The notes: generated from the sequence alone by a model not told the origin. DNA of 8,777 bases from Candidatus Latescibacterota bacterium (GCA_023135015.1 JAGLTZ010000018.1:1-8777); one strand, 5' to 3'; counted from the stretch's first letter, positions 1 through 6,830 are shown. Program-made: numbers and translations.

Positions 1-132
1 GTGGAGGTAGCTGGTATGGCCGGCAAGATAGAGTATATGATCGAATGCACGAGCCGGGTGCTTGTAGCGCAGTACCTGCCGGCCCAGGATCTGAGGCTTG
101 AGCTGAAGAGTCCTCTCAGACCGAAGTTGTAG
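1..132 (+). CDS. C-terminal fragment of an unrecognised protein (cut by window edge)
   Basis: Reading frame 1 is open from the window edge for 43 codons and ends at TAG (130-132). I do not recognise the family. The visible tail is mixed and soluble-looking, containing GKIEYMIEC and ending LKSPLRPKL. The opposite strand is also open here in the same codon register, so the choice of strand needs a reason. The plus reading has about 63% purines at first codon positions and about 70% G/C at third positions, which suits a real gene. The minus reading has only about 37% purines at first positions, no ATG, and just a GTG (141) without a Shine-Dalgarno. If real, this gene overlaps the end of the potassium channel gene by 17 bp, tail to tail. 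Confidence 0.45.
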   Translation: MEVAGMAGKIEYMIECTSRVLVAQYLPAQDLRLELKSPLRPKL

Positions 133-1132
133 GGGAGGCACCCACCAGCGATTCCAGCTTCTTAAGGTCCTCCGTCTTCCCGATAGTGATCAGAACATCC
201 CCACTTTTGATAACCGTTTCTGAGGGCGGATTGAACAGCATGGAGCCGTCGGTGCGTTTGATCGCTATAATCATGAGCCCGAACCGTGTTCGTACCTGAG
301 ATTCCTTCAGCGCCACCCCGACCAGCGGGCTGCCGGCCCCCACGAGCAGTTCCTCCATTTCCAGTTCGAGGTGTGCACGGTGCGTCGCGAGTTCAACGAA
401 CTCCACTACGGCCGGTCTGAGGATCGCGTGGGCCAGACGCATCCCCCCGATCCTGTACGGGTCCACGACCCGGTTGGCGCCAGCCAGCAGCAACTTCCCT
501 TCACTGCGCTCGTCGAACGCCCGGGCCATAATGAACAGCTCCGGATTCATACCGCGTGCCGAGAGGGTTATGAAAAGGTTGTCGGCGTCGGAGGCCACCG
601 TCGTAATAAGTCCTTTGGCCTTTCGTATATTGGCCGCCTCAAGCGCGTCTTCGGTCGTAGCATCACCGGCCACGTAGAGATAGTCAGTCGCGGCCAGCAT
701 CTGCAGCTTATCCTCTCTGTTCTCAATCACGACCAAGGCTACATCCTCACGGGCCAGCTGCTGTACGAGCACCCTTCCCATACGTCCAAAGCCGCATACG
801 ATGTAGTGGTTGCTCAGTGCTTTTATCTGCCGTTCCAAATGTCTCCTCCCCAGTATCATCCGAACCCGGCCTTCAACCACGATCCCGCCGATTGTGAAAA
901 TCGTAAAGCTGACGGTACCGACGCCTAAGGTGATAAGGCATATTGTAAAAATCTTACCCTGTGTACTAAGCGGTACGACCTCGCGGTACCCCACCGACGC
1001 CAGTGTTATGACGGTCATGTAGAGGCCGTCGAGAAACGAGGCTCCTTCCAGAACCACGTACCCGACCGTCCCAACAGTGAACAGTGTGAATATAAAAGTC
1101 AGCAGAAGCAGGAGTTTGCGGATCTGGCTCAT
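116..1132 (-). CDS. RCK-domain potassium channel protein (2-TM pore plus TrkA-N and TrkA-C)
   Basis: This 338-residue protein would form a tetrameric inner-membrane K+ channel gated by a cytoplasmic RCK module, related to MthK and GsuK. TM1 is about residues 6-28, the pore helix and filter about 36-52, and TM2 about 60-86. A TrkA-N Rossmann fold follows, with the GxGxxG loop GFGRMGR (114-120), an acidic residue ending beta2 (E137) and GDA (156-158), which suggests a nucleotide or nucleotide-like ligand. TrkA-C covers about 250-335. The filter reads SVGYRE (46-51) where classic channels have TVGYGD, so the second glycine is Arg50. The ATG lies 3 bp after the stop of the upstream gene without a strong Shine-Dalgarno, so translation is probably coupled. 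It is the last gene of a three-gene minus-strand operon. The length is normal for a two-TM channel with one RCK unit. The family is certain; ion selectivity is not. Confidence 0.93.
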   Translation of the reverse strand: MSQIRKLLLLLTFIFTLFTVGTVGYVVLEGASFLDGLYMTVITLASVGYREVVPLSTQGKIFTICLITLGVGTVSFTIFTIGGIVVEGRVRMILGRRHLERQIKALSNHYIVCGFGRMGRVLVQQLAREDVALVVIENREDKLQMLAATDYLYVAGDATTEDALEAANIRKAKGLITTVASDADNLFITLSARGMNPELFIMARAFDERSEGKLLLAGANRVVDPYRIGGMRLAHAILRPAVVEFVELATHRAHLELEMEELLVGAGSPLVGVALKESQVRTRFGLMIIAIKRTDGSMLFNPPSETVIKSGDVLITIGKTEDLKKLESLVGASPTTSV

Positions 1133-1135
1133 CGG

Positions 1136-1585
1136 TTAGGAATCAATGGGCTCAAAACCCACCCCCACCAGTCGTCTATCCAGAAAGAGCGCGATCGGAA
1201 GCAGTATCGCCGTAGAGAAGACCGCCCACACAAGGTTAATCATCGTCTGGCGCCACAGGATCTGACTGAGCAGATAAGACATGCGCAGTTGCTCGAATCT
1301 CTCGAGGCCCGCACGGTTCTTCTCGCGCAGGTCATCGGAATTCTCTGTTTGGATGCCTATTGCGTCCAGAGTATCCAGCATGGCTCTGGCCTCGATCAGT
1401 GCCTGTCTGATCTGCGCCTGTGCCTGAATCGCCAGCTTCAGGCTCTCAACCCCACCAGCTGCGCCCGAGCCCTCACCAGCCACTGTCGGGTCGAGAATCA
1501 GAGCCTGACCCTTTTCATTGCCAGAATAGTTGATCACCAGAAACCCTGCGAGGGTGACCGCAAGTGCAATCAGACGATAACGCAT
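1136..1585 (-). CDS. Unrecognised small inner-membrane protein with two TM segments and a periplasmic helical loop
   Basis: This is a 149-residue protein of no family I recognise. An N-terminal hydrophobic segment (about 3-20, after MRYR) may be a signal anchor. A Gly/Ala-rich stretch follows (37-46), then two predicted helical stretches (about 47-76 and 84-112) rich in Gln, Glu, Arg, Leu and Ala that could form a coiled coil. A second TM segment (about 115-135) is followed by DRRL. By the positive-inside rule both ends face the cytoplasm and the helical loop lies in the periplasm. A good GAGG Shine-Dalgarno (1592-1595) sits 6 nt before the ATG and directly abuts the stop codon of the lipoprotein gene. 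The channel gene begins 3 bp after this gene ends. The position suggests an envelope partner or accessory subunit of the channel or lipoprotein, but that rests on context alone. Confidence 0.8.
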   Translation of the reverse strand: MRYRLIALAVTLAGFLVINYSGNEKGQALILDPTVAGEGSGAAGGVESLKLAIQAQAQIRQALIEARAMLDTLDAIGIQTENSDDLREKNRAGLERFEQLRMSYLLSQILWRQTMINLVWAVFSTAILLPIALFLDRRLVGVGFEPIDS

Positions 1586-1595
1586 GGATAGCCTC

Positions 1596-2000
1596 TCAAT
1601 TCCCGCCGCGGAGCAACCCCACTACTTCGGCTCTGACAGCTGCATAATCGGGCTCCACAGGGTAAGTCTTCCGTGTAGTCGATATTCCGTCCGATCTTCT
1701 CTCGAGCAACGCCCAGGTCCCGTCCTCCAGCTGTTCAAGTAAGTAATTGTGGTCGTGGACGCCTCGCCTGAGCACAATAAACTGGTAACGCCGCCTGTTG
1801 CCTTCGGTCAGCGGAATCTGGAACACCCTTACCTCCCAGTCATCCACCTGAAAAGTTTCGACCCTCATGTCGCTTCCGACCGCGAGAGTGCTGCCCGGCG
1901 TCAGCCCTGGTGCCTCATAAACCCGTTTCACGCAGCCGGCCGGCAGAGCTATAACCAGGCAACCCAGAAAAACCAGTATGAAACTGTGAGACCGTGACAT
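1596..2000 (-). CDS. Putative lipoprotein of unknown function
   Basis: The protein has 134 residues if it starts at ATG 2000. The N-terminus is a typical lipoprotein signal: a short polar start (MSRSHS), a hydrophobic core (7-19) and LPAGC with Cys23 as the likely lipidated residue. Proline at -3 makes the lipobox imperfect. The mature part (24-134) is polar, with probable beta strands (DDWEVRVFQIPL, RRRYQFIVL, LEQLEDGTWALLE); I recognise no fold. I chose ATG 2000 because GAGG lies 9 nt upstream and the signal sequence then begins at the N-terminus. The frame stays open to an ATG at 2045, but that start lacks a well-placed Shine-Dalgarno and would put 15 charged or polar residues before the signal. 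It is the first gene of the lipoprotein, two-TM, channel operon, with 10 bp to the next ATG. Confidence 0.8.
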   Translation of the reverse strand: MSRSHSFILVFLGCLVIALPAGCVKRVYEAPGLTPGSTLAVGSDMRVETFQVDDWEVRVFQIPLTEGNRRRYQFIVLRRGVHDHNYLLEQLEDGTWALLERRSDGISTTRKTYPVEPDYAAVRAEVVGLLRGGN

Positions 2001-2052
2001 GGACAATAACCTCGGTCGTTTAACCTCCCCCGGAAGGGAGGTCATCCCAATC

Positions 2053-2080
2053 AGCGTACCTTCCTGTCTAATATTGTAAA
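2053..2080 (-). promoter_or_regulatory. Candidate promoter for the lipoprotein-channel operon
   Basis: On the minus strand TTTACA (2080-2075) is followed after 16 bp by TACGCT (2058-2053). The -35 matches consensus at five of six positions and the -10 at only three. Transcription would start near 2046, giving a leader of about 46 nt before ATG 2000, which agrees with the start chosen for the lipoprotein. The call rests on hexamer matching alone. Confidence 0.25.
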
Positions 2081-2124
2081 GTGCACATTCATTGGGACAC
2101 TAATGAGTCCCCGTCCGGTAACTA

Positions 2125-2139
2125 TCTACAAGGAGTAGA
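2125..2139. promoter_or_regulatory. Short inverted repeat, possible operator upstream of bioY
   Basis: TCTAC-AAGGA-GTAGA is a perfect 5-bp inverted repeat with a 5-bp centre. It ends 2 bp before a consensus TTGACA hexamer in the divergent bioY/lipoprotein intergenic region. It does not match the BirA or BioR operators as I remember them. A second loose repeat, TCATT-N8-AATGA, lies at 2089-2106. Five-base arms occur often by chance, so this is only a candidate. Confidence 0.2.
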
Positions 2140-2141
2140 CA

Positions 2142-2181
2142 TTGACACGCGCGAATCGGGCTCACTAGCTTTCAGTATAAT
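2142..2181 (+). promoter_or_regulatory. Candidate bioY promoter elements with atypical spacing
   Basis: A perfect -35 hexamer TTGACA (2142-2147) and a perfect -10 hexamer TATAAT (2176-2181) both precede bioY but are 28 bp apart, too far for one ordinary sigma-70 promoter. TATAAT has no good -35 at 16-18 bp and no extended-10 TG, so it may need an activator. TTGACA could instead pair with the poor TAGCTT (2166-2171) at 18 bp. Starting from TATAAT, the leader would be about 20 nt and contain the Shine-Dalgarno. Confidence 0.4.
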
Positions 2182-2197
2182 TCCGGTTTTATTTATT

Positions 2198-2204
2198 GAG
2201 GAGG
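2198..2204 (+). promoter_or_regulatory. Strong ribosome binding site of bioY
   Basis: GAGGAGG lies 4 nt before ATG 2209. It is one of the strongest Shine-Dalgarno sequences in the window and fixes the bioY start. Confidence 0.75.
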
Positions 2205-2208
2205 ACCA

Positions 2209-2775
2209 ATGCAGACAGGAATCCTTTCACGCGCCGCAACCAAACCTCTGACCCGCAGCCGGATGGCGGAGATCGCAGTATGGGTGACCGCGTTCACCAT
2301 CGCCACAGCTCTCAGCGCACAGGTTCGAATCCCCCTCCCGTTCACTCCGGTGCCAATAACACTTCAGACTTTTTTCGTTCTTCTGGCCGGCGTTGTACTC
2401 GGTCCCGGGTGGGGCGCACTCTCCATGGGTTTCTACCTTGCTATCGGTACCATGGGACTTCCGGTCTTTTCGGGCTCAGGGGCGGGCCTGGCTCACCTGA
2501 CCGGCGCGACGGCGGGTTACCTGCTGGCCTGTCCACCAGCGGCCTACCTGGCGGGCATGCTGGCGGGCAGAGATTTAAAGAGATCCCGCGTCTATCCCGC
2601 CATTCTGATATCCGGACTACTTATACTGGCGGCAGGAACAGCCTGGCTGGCTCTTCTCCTTGGCTTGAACCCGGGCCGGGCGGCCGCAGCCGGCTTCTGG
2701 CCCTTCATTATAGGAGATCTAATCAAGACAGCGGCAGCAGCCGAACTCGGGCTGGTAATCGGCCGGCGGGGCTGA
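2209..2775 (+). CDS. bioY: BioY, substrate-binding (S) component of an ECF biotin transporter
   Basis: BioY is a six-helix inner-membrane protein that binds biotin and takes it up, usually with the shared ECF units EcfT and EcfA/A'. The 188-residue length is typical. The family signatures are clear: RIPLPFTPVPITLQT (40-54) at the end of helix 1, GLPVFSGSGAG (83-93), GATAGYLL (99-106) and FIIGDLIKT (166-174), which leads into the last helix. The start has a strong GAGGAGG. No EcfA or EcfT gene is in the window, so the energising module must be encoded elsewhere or BioY acts alone, as proposed for some bacteria. The stop is 14 bp before the start of an exported amidohydrolase, so the two genes are probably co-transcribed. 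No biotin biosynthesis gene is nearby. Confidence 0.95.
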   Translation: MQTGILSRAATKPLTRSRMAEIAVWVTAFTIATALSAQVRIPLPFTPVPITLQTFFVLLAGVVLGPGWGALSMGFYLAIGTMGLPVFSGSGAGLAHLTGATAGYLLACPPAAYLAGMLAGRDLKRSRVYPAILISGLLILAAGTAWLALLLGLNPGRAAAAGFWPFIIGDLIKTAAAAELGLVIGRRG

Positions 2776-2789
2776 TCGGGGGGAAGAAG

Positions 2790-4130
2790 ATGAATCGGCA
2801 CTGGTTGCCGGGAGCCTGGGCACTTCTGGTCGCTACAGGTATAATGGCTCCAGGAGGAAGTGCTGATATGCAGACGAGGGGAGCCTACCGCACCCCAGAC
2901 GGCCTTCCGCACGTTGACCGTGCCCGCCTTGAAAGCACGCTGCTCACTCTCGGCGAGATCGGCAGGAACCCAGAAACCGGTGGGATAAACCGGACCGCTT
3001 TCTCGGTCGCCGATCTGGAGGCCCGTCGCTGGTTTATCTCAAAGCTTGAAGCGGCCGGCCTCACTATACGAATCGATCCAATCGCAAACATCATAGGAAC
3101 ACTCCCTGGAACCGATCCCGGCAAACCGTCCCTGGTGATCGGCTCACACCTCGATTCCGTACCTGAAGGGGGCAGATTCGATGGGGCGCTGGGCTTGATG
3201 ATTGCGCTGGAACTCGTGCACGCCATCAGCGATCTGGATATATCCCTCAGACATCCACTGGAAATCGTCTCTTTCAGCGATGAGGAGGGAGGTCTGGTGG
3301 GCAGTCGTGGCTGGATTGGAATGCTTAACGACGACGACCTGAACAGACAATACGGCGGGCGAACCCTCCGACAGGTACTGCGGGAAATGGATCTGGATCC
3401 CGACGATATTGACCGGGCCCGTCGGGCGGAGGGAGAGATCGCGGCATATCTGGAGGTGCACATCGAGCAGGGCCGCGTCCTTGAACGGGAGGGGTTGCAG
3501 ATAGGGGTGGTGGAGGGCATCGTCGCGCTCGACGAATACGAGATCACCGTCACCGGCGTCGCCAATCACGCCGGCACGACCCGCATGGCGGACCGACGGG
3601 ACCCAATGGCGGCGGCGGCGCGGATGATCACCGGTGTGCGTGAAGAAGTACTCCGGCTGGGGGGTAACCTTGTGGGTACGGTCGGCAGATTGGAGACGGA
3701 GCCCGGAGCTCCCAACGTCATCCCTTCAGTGGTCCGCTTCACCATTGACATCCGTGATCCAAGCCACCTCGTGCTCTGGAGGGCACTGAGCAACCTGCAT
3801 GAACATTTCGACACGATCGCCCGGGAGGAGGATGTCGAAGTGGCCTGGAGAACCCTGGCTCAGATCCCTCCCGCCCCGGCGGATCAGACCGTGATGCAGG
3901 CTCTCCTTGACGCAGCAGGCCGATACGGCTACCGCCATAAAGTGATGCCGTCGGGCGCGGGGCATGATGCCCAGTCGGTGGCGGCGATAGCCCCCATGGG
4001 CATGATCTTCGCTCCGAGTGTGGGCGGCCTCAGCCACACACCCGCGGAATTCACCCGCATCGAAGATACCGTCGCCAGCGCGGACGTCCTCCTGCAGGCC
4101 CTCCTGCTACTGGATGAACGCCTGCCCTGA
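2790..4130 (+). CDS. Exported M20-family Zn-dependent amidohydrolase (N-carbamoyl-amino-acid hydrolase / allantoate amidohydrolase type)
   Basis: This 446-residue protein belongs to the dinuclear-zinc M20 branch that contains L-carbamoylase, beta-ureidopropionase and allantoate amidohydrolase. Metal-site motifs are intact: GSHLDSV with H120, GGRFDG with D131, DEEG with E165/E166 (base and ligand), HIEQG with H224, and GGLSHTPAE with H416. ANHAGTTRM (H260), GAPNVIP and SGAGHDA (H392) are the substrate and dimer motifs. Members are usually cytosolic, but here an N-terminal signal (MNRHW, then a hydrophobic core, then GGSA-D near residue 25) points to export. ATG 2790 follows a G-rich Shine-Dalgarno-like run (GGGGGGAAG) and makes the signal start at residue 1. 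The frame stays open upstream through bioY, but that part is Arg/Ser/Gly-rich shadow. The substrate cannot be read from sequence; context with bioY hints at an amide of a vitamin-like acid. Confidence 0.92.
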   Translation: MNRHWLPGAWALLVATGIMAPGGSADMQTRGAYRTPDGLPHVDRARLESTLLTLGEIGRNPETGGINRTAFSVADLEARRWFISKLEAAGLTIRIDPIANIIGTLPGTDPGKPSLVIGSHLDSVPEGGRFDGALGLMIALELVHAISDLDISLRHPLEIVSFSDEEGGLVGSRGWIGMLNDDDLNRQYGGRTLRQVLREMDLDPDDIDRARRAEGEIAAYLEVHIEQGRVLEREGLQIGVVEGIVALDEYEITVTGVANHAGTTRMADRRDPMAAAARMITGVREEVLRLGGNLVGTVGRLETEPGAPNVIPSVVRFTIDIRDPSHLVLWRALSNLHEHFDTIAREEDVEVAWRTLAQIPPAPADQTVMQALLDAAGRYGYRHKVMPSGAGHDAQSVAAIAPMGMIFAPSVGGLSHTPAEFTRIEDTVASADVLLQALLLLDERLP

Positions 4131-4138
4131 GCGGTGTA

Positions 4139-6757
4139 CTAAGGGAGCATAAGCATGCGGCGGACCTCGGCCTCTAGCACCTGTGCCCAGGTTGTGGCCG
4201 CCGGGCGTGTCCGGCCCGCCAGCCAATCATCCAGATGGTCATCGTAGCCGGGTGAGAGGAAATGGCCTGAGTTGCCCGAGGGGAGGATCTGCCGGGCGAC
4301 TGGCGGTGAGGAGAGTTCCACTATATGTCTCCAGGCAGGAACAACCTGGGTAGCGTAGGGATCGCTGAGCAGGAAGTGGCTGTTGTAGATGGTGTCGTTG
4401 CCCCCCGCCATATCGAATGGGCCCCTGTTGAAAAGGCCTCTCAACAACCAGATGCGTCCGAAGGGATGCCGCAGCGTCAATCTGTGCATACGCCCCCACC
4501 TCCACCGCTCCGGCTCTGATCCGAACCGTTCCGATATCTCGTTCCACGCGCGCTGCCAGAGGCGCTCGAGTATCGCCTCCCTGCCCTCGGGCTCTTCGGT
4601 GAGAACATCGTCCCACCACGATGCCTCCGGGTTTTGCAGCATCTTCCGAACGACCGGGTACCGGCCGTCGTAGAACTCGAGCAGAACCAGGTAATCACGC
4701 AGGCCGTCAGATCCCATCTCATCTTCGAGAAGGATGGGAAAGAACCCCGCCATGAACGCTTCGTAGAGCGCGCCCGGACCCCTTTGCCCCAGTCTGCCGT
4801 CCCACCCGTTCAGGATGGCCATTGCCTGCACCCCGTACGGCCCGGAGGGTGGAAGCAGCGAGAGGTCATCCATTATCTCCAGGGCACCGACCGACTGCAC
4901 ATCCCTCTGGATATCCTCGAAGGTCTCGGGCGTATGTAAAGGAATTTCCGCCAGCCTCTCCCATATGCGTCGCGCACGATGCGGCGGCACCCACCATCGC
5001 CCCAGAAATGGTTCAACTCCTGGTGCCAGGGGGCGATTATTGGCGGTCACCACTATCCCGTCCGATGGGTTTTCCAGGCGGGGAAGCTGTTCAAACGGAA
5101 TGTATCCCTGCCATTCGTAGTCGCCGGTCCACCCCGGAACCGGACGCGAGCCGTCCCACCCGTTCCTCACCGGTATCTTCCCCGTGAACTGGTAGCCTAT
5201 GAATCCCGACGTATCGGCAAAGATCACATTCTGGCCCGCACTCCCGTATGATTCGAAAACCTTGCGGAGATCCCCCCACCCCTCCACATCCAGAAGGCTG
5301 ATAATGCAGTGCAGTTCATCTCCGGTCTCCAGGGTGGTCCATCTTAGGGCAATCGGCGGGGCCCCTTCCAACCACCCCGCAACGTCGTGATGGTTTGTAT
5401 CACTCCTATTACCGGCTGCTTCGCCCCGATTCTCTCGGGACAGCGCCTCCTCGGCACGCAGCATATCTACCAGCACCCCGTTAACAATCGGGCCGTGATG
5501 GGTGGAACGTACCTCGATCACCTGCGGCGTGGCCCAGCGCACCGCCAGGGTCTCCGACCGGGCTGCGAAGGGATACATCCGTCCACGGAACCAGTATCTG
5601 TCCGGGTCTCCTTCTACAGGGCGTTCGATGTACAGGTCCTGATTGTCAGCCATCGTATTCGTAAAACCCCAGGCGAAGGTAGTCGTCCTGCCGCTTATAA
5701 TCAGAGGTAGCCCCGGTATGCCGATACCGACAAGATGACGGTCGGAGACGTGGAGTCCTGTTGAGATAAATGTGGAAGGCAGTTGAGCTGCCAGATGGGG
5801 GTCATTGGCCAGCAGAGGTTTCCCCGACCGGGAGCGCCTCCCGCTTACGGCCCATGAGTTGCTGCCGACCCCACCTACCCCAAGCCCGAGCACTTCGCGG
5901 AAGATACGGGTTCCCTTTGCCAACCGTGACCAGCTACTCGAGACGAAGCCATAATCGATATCAGTACTGGTCACCGTACCTTCCGGTGCGGGCAGTTGCC
6001 GACCAGACGAACCGGAGGGCGCGCCGGTGACTATATAAGGTCCCTCATCGGAGTCGGGCAGCAGCAGGGCGACCTCTTCTGTCCCGAAATCCGCTTCCAG
6101 CGATGCACGCACGGTCTCCTGCGCCCAGTTTGCGGAGAGTGAGAGACTGAATAATCCGTTTATCACTGCGGAACATTCAGGGGTCCACGGCTCCGGGGTC
6201 CAGCCCAGAAGGAAAAGCTCCGGAGGCGGACGGTAGTAATCCGAGGCCAGGTAGGCATTTATCCCGTCGACGTAGTGCTGCAGCAGGTGCCCGCTCTTGA
6301 CTGGAAGGCGTTCGACCTGAGCCGCAGCGGCAAGATGGAGTCCAAGTGTTCGTATCACCTTGTCGACGGACAGTCCCAACGGCCCGAACAGCTCCGCCAG
6401 CCGACCACGACCCGCCAGACGGGCCAGCTCCATCTGCCAAAGACGGTCACGAGCATGGAGCCAACCCTGGGCCCGTAGGAGATCCTCCCAGCTTGTGCCA
6501 TGGAGGTGACAGGTTCCTGAGGTATCGCGAACGACGGTCACCTCCGCCTGCAGGCCCGGCACCCTGACCAGGGCGGGAGGATCTTCGAATCGAACATTCT
6601 CCACGACCCATAAAAGAGCGCCCACAACAAACAGGCCGGCCACACCCAGAAAATAGACAACCGTCCCCAGCCGGCGTGATGATATTGAAGGAGCCGCCGG
6701 CTCGTGGGCGGGCTCCCCTTTGTGGACGTTTGATCGTCGCCGGTGTAAATACTTCAT
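4139..6757 (-). CDS. Membrane-anchored penicillin-acylase-family N-terminal nucleophile hydrolase
   Basis: This 872-residue precursor belongs to the Ntn-hydrolase family of penicillin G acylase, cephalosporin acylase and AHL acylases. Such proenzymes cut themselves into alpha and beta chains, freeing a catalytic serine that cleaves amides. The site is clear: GVG|SNSW with Ser299 as beta-chain residue 1, followed by the SGKPLLANDPHL region. Other family motifs are GFTNTMADNQDLY (364-376), THHGP (419-423), TANNRP (571-576, probable oxyanion Asn), WRWG..H (752-758) and the C-terminal SGNSG/SPGYDDHLDDW block (827-845). The alpha chain is about residues 60-250, before a linker of some 45 residues. 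An Arg-rich cytoplasmic tail and one TM helix (about 31-52) suggest a periplasmic enzyme tethered to the inner membrane. I chose ATG 6757 (GGAG 3 nt upstream); a TTG at 6808 would add 17 residues. It converges on the M20 gene with 8 bp between stops. The substrate is unknown. Confidence 0.92.
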   Translation of the reverse strand: MKYLHRRRSNVHKGEPAHEPAAPSISSRRLGTVVYFLGVAGLFVVGALLWVVENVRFEDPPALVRVPGLQAEVTVVRDTSGTCHLHGTSWEDLLRAQGWLHARDRLWQMELARLAGRGRLAELFGPLGLSVDKVIRTLGLHLAAAAQVERLPVKSGHLLQHYVDGINAYLASDYYRPPPELFLLGWTPEPWTPECSAVINGLFSLSLSANWAQETVRASLEADFGTEEVALLLPDSDEGPYIVTGAPSGSSGRQLPAPEGTVTSTDIDYGFVSSSWSRLAKGTRIFREVLGLGVGGVGSNSWAVSGRRSRSGKPLLANDPHLAAQLPSTFISTGLHVSDRHLVGIGIPGLPLIISGRTTTFAWGFTNTMADNQDLYIERPVEGDPDRYWFRGRMYPFAARSETLAVRWATPQVIEVRSTHHGPIVNGVLVDMLRAEEALSRENRGEAAGNRSDTNHHDVAGWLEGAPPIALRWTTLETGDELHCIISLLDVEGWGDLRKVFESYGSAGQNVIFADTSGFIGYQFTGKIPVRNGWDGSRPVPGWTGDYEWQGYIPFEQLPRLENPSDGIVVTANNRPLAPGVEPFLGRWWVPPHRARRIWERLAEIPLHTPETFEDIQRDVQSVGALEIMDDLSLLPPSGPYGVQAMAILNGWDGRLGQRGPGALYEAFMAGFFPILLEDEMGSDGLRDYLVLLEFYDGRYPVVRKMLQNPEASWWDDVLTEEPEGREAILERLWQRAWNEISERFGSEPERWRWGRMHRLTLRHPFGRIWLLRGLFNRGPFDMAGGNDTIYNSHFLLSDPYATQVVPAWRHIVELSSPPVARQILPSGNSGHFLSPGYDDHLDDWLAGRTRPAATTWAQVLEAEVRRMLMLP

Positions 6758-6830
6758 AGGCTCCGGTCGTTTTTCTTTCTGCAAGCCATCGGGAAGATAG
6801 CCTTTCAATTGCGCCTGAGAATGGATTGAT

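Noticed and set aside
1..141. A minus-strand gene starting at GTG 141 and overlapping the end of the channel gene.
   Set aside because: It has no Shine-Dalgarno, no ATG, and poor first-position purine content compared with the plus reading.
371..928. A 185-codon plus-strand open frame opposite the potassium channel gene.
   Set aside because: It has no recognisable features, and the minus strand encodes a clear pore plus RCK domains.
2046..2208. A biotin operator (BirA-type or BioR-type) upstream of bioY, prompted by TTGTAAAG at 2074-2081.
   Set aside because: The matching inverted half-site is missing at the expected distance, and no BioR-like TTAT..ATAA palindrome is present.
2196..2789. 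A long in-frame upstream extension of the M20 hydrolase that runs through the whole of bioY.
   Set aside because: Its translation is low-complexity Arg/Ser/Gly-rich with no domain. bioY in the other frame is unmistakable, and ATG 2790 gives a signal peptide directly before the conserved domain.
2885..3565. A 226-codon minus-strand open frame opposite the hydrolase.
   Set aside because: It is a Ser/Arg/Pro-rich translation typical of the antisense of a GC-rich gene, and the plus strand carries intact catalytic motifs.
4120..4160. A possible bidirectional terminator between the convergent hydrolase and acylase genes.
   Set aside because: I could find no GC-rich hairpin with a T tract on either strand; only 8 bp separate the stops.
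6758..6808. TTG 6808 as the start of the penicillin acylase.
   Set aside because: It adds 17 polar residues before the Arg-rich tail and TM anchor, and leaves only 30 bp for two divergent promoters. ATG 6757 has GGAG upstream, although the spacing is short.
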